This document shows, in pieces, positions 14,530-14,643 of a stretch of DNA of 14,643 bases. Source of the stretch: SG8-39 sp032125995. Its GTDB lineage: Bacteria > Pseudomonadota > Gammaproteobacteria > Burkholderiales > SG8-39. A program made the position numbers and the translations under genes. The number at the start of each line of letters is the position of its first letter. Within the stretch, counting starts at the first letter, position 1. The notes below the pieces were generated by a model that worked only from the letters and a program-made list of their open reading frames with translations, was not told where the DNA came from and did no database searches. Location of the stretch: contig JAQBBQ010000266.1 in NCBI GenBank assembly GCA_032125995.1, positions 1-14,643 of the forward strand, given 5' to 3'.

Positions 14530-14643
14530 TATTCTGTTGAAAAACTCGTTTGCCGTACCCGAGGCATGCCGTCGTCGAAAAGTCGAACGCTCAGGATGCG
14601 CTACACGCGACGCTAGCGAACGGGGTAAGGGGTCGACGACCCC
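14530..14643. mobile_element. Second copy of the 159-bp MITE-like element, inverted, cut by the window end
   Basis: The first 114 bases match the reverse complement of the copy at 13592-13750 with only three mismatches (all near 14568-14582). It starts with the same inverted end TATTCTGTTGAAAAACTC right after GGCC. The window stops at the end of the inner palindrome GGGGTCGACGACCCC (14629-14643). High identity suggests recent spread. Confidence 0.8.

Noticed and set aside
7985..14643. CRISPR array or tandem-repeat satellite
   Set aside because: The repeats are diverged, irregularly spaced, separated by whole genes and lack uniform spacers or cas genes.

Overview
The window looks like chromosomal DNA of a GC-rich member of the Pseudomonadota, probably beta- or gammaproteobacterial. 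The evidence is the uniformly high GC at third codon positions, the YbiO-like mechanosensitive channel, the SAM/cyclase/ATPase regulator and the style of the short intergenic repeats. I cannot place it further from sequence alone. No rRNA, tRNA, CRISPR array, intact transposase or recognisable defence system is present.

Layout. Positions 1-3775 (+) hold the C-terminal part of a sulfatase, a CmcJ/NvfI-type oxygenase whose ATG overlaps the sulfatase stop, and a complete gamma-glutamyltransferase (GGT) family enzyme. Convergent to these on the minus strand are a four-module rhodanese protein (3797-5404) and, upstream of it, a large MscS-family channel (5505-7754). Positions 7755-9177 are a decayed zone. 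It has a small exported Cys-containing protein (8258-8503, minus), a frameshifted yjbQ remnant fused to the tail of an ABC substrate-binding gene, and repeats. A hemolysin III/PAQR membrane protein (9178-9813, minus) sits between two direct copies of an intergenic repeat. A 1119-residue SAM-adenylate cyclase-ATPase regulator (10174-13533, plus) follows. Then come a membrane-anchored periplasmic protein with a carboxypeptidase-regulatory-like domain (13798-14376) and a truncated short-chain dehydrogenase remnant.

The most unusual structure is non-coding. A diverged intergenic repeat family, with ends like GACCGCT / AGCGGTCATTC, occurs at least five times, fully or in part. Three of these copies carry short transposon-like palindromic elements without a coding region. 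A 148-bp element has 15-bp perfect inverted ends and a 4-bp GACC duplication. A 159-bp element has 18-bp perfect inverted ends and a GGCC duplication. A second, inverted copy of the 159-bp element runs off the window end. Two unrelated non-autonomous elements have thus landed inside the same repeat family, next to several broken genes.

Functionally, the sulfatase and oxygenase are probably translated together and may act on one substrate, with the GGT possibly in the same unit. The remaining genes look like independent single-gene units for sulfur transfer, osmotic release and signalling. I see no convincing multi-gene novel system. The strongest leads are the nested repeats and the sulfatase-oxygenase pair.
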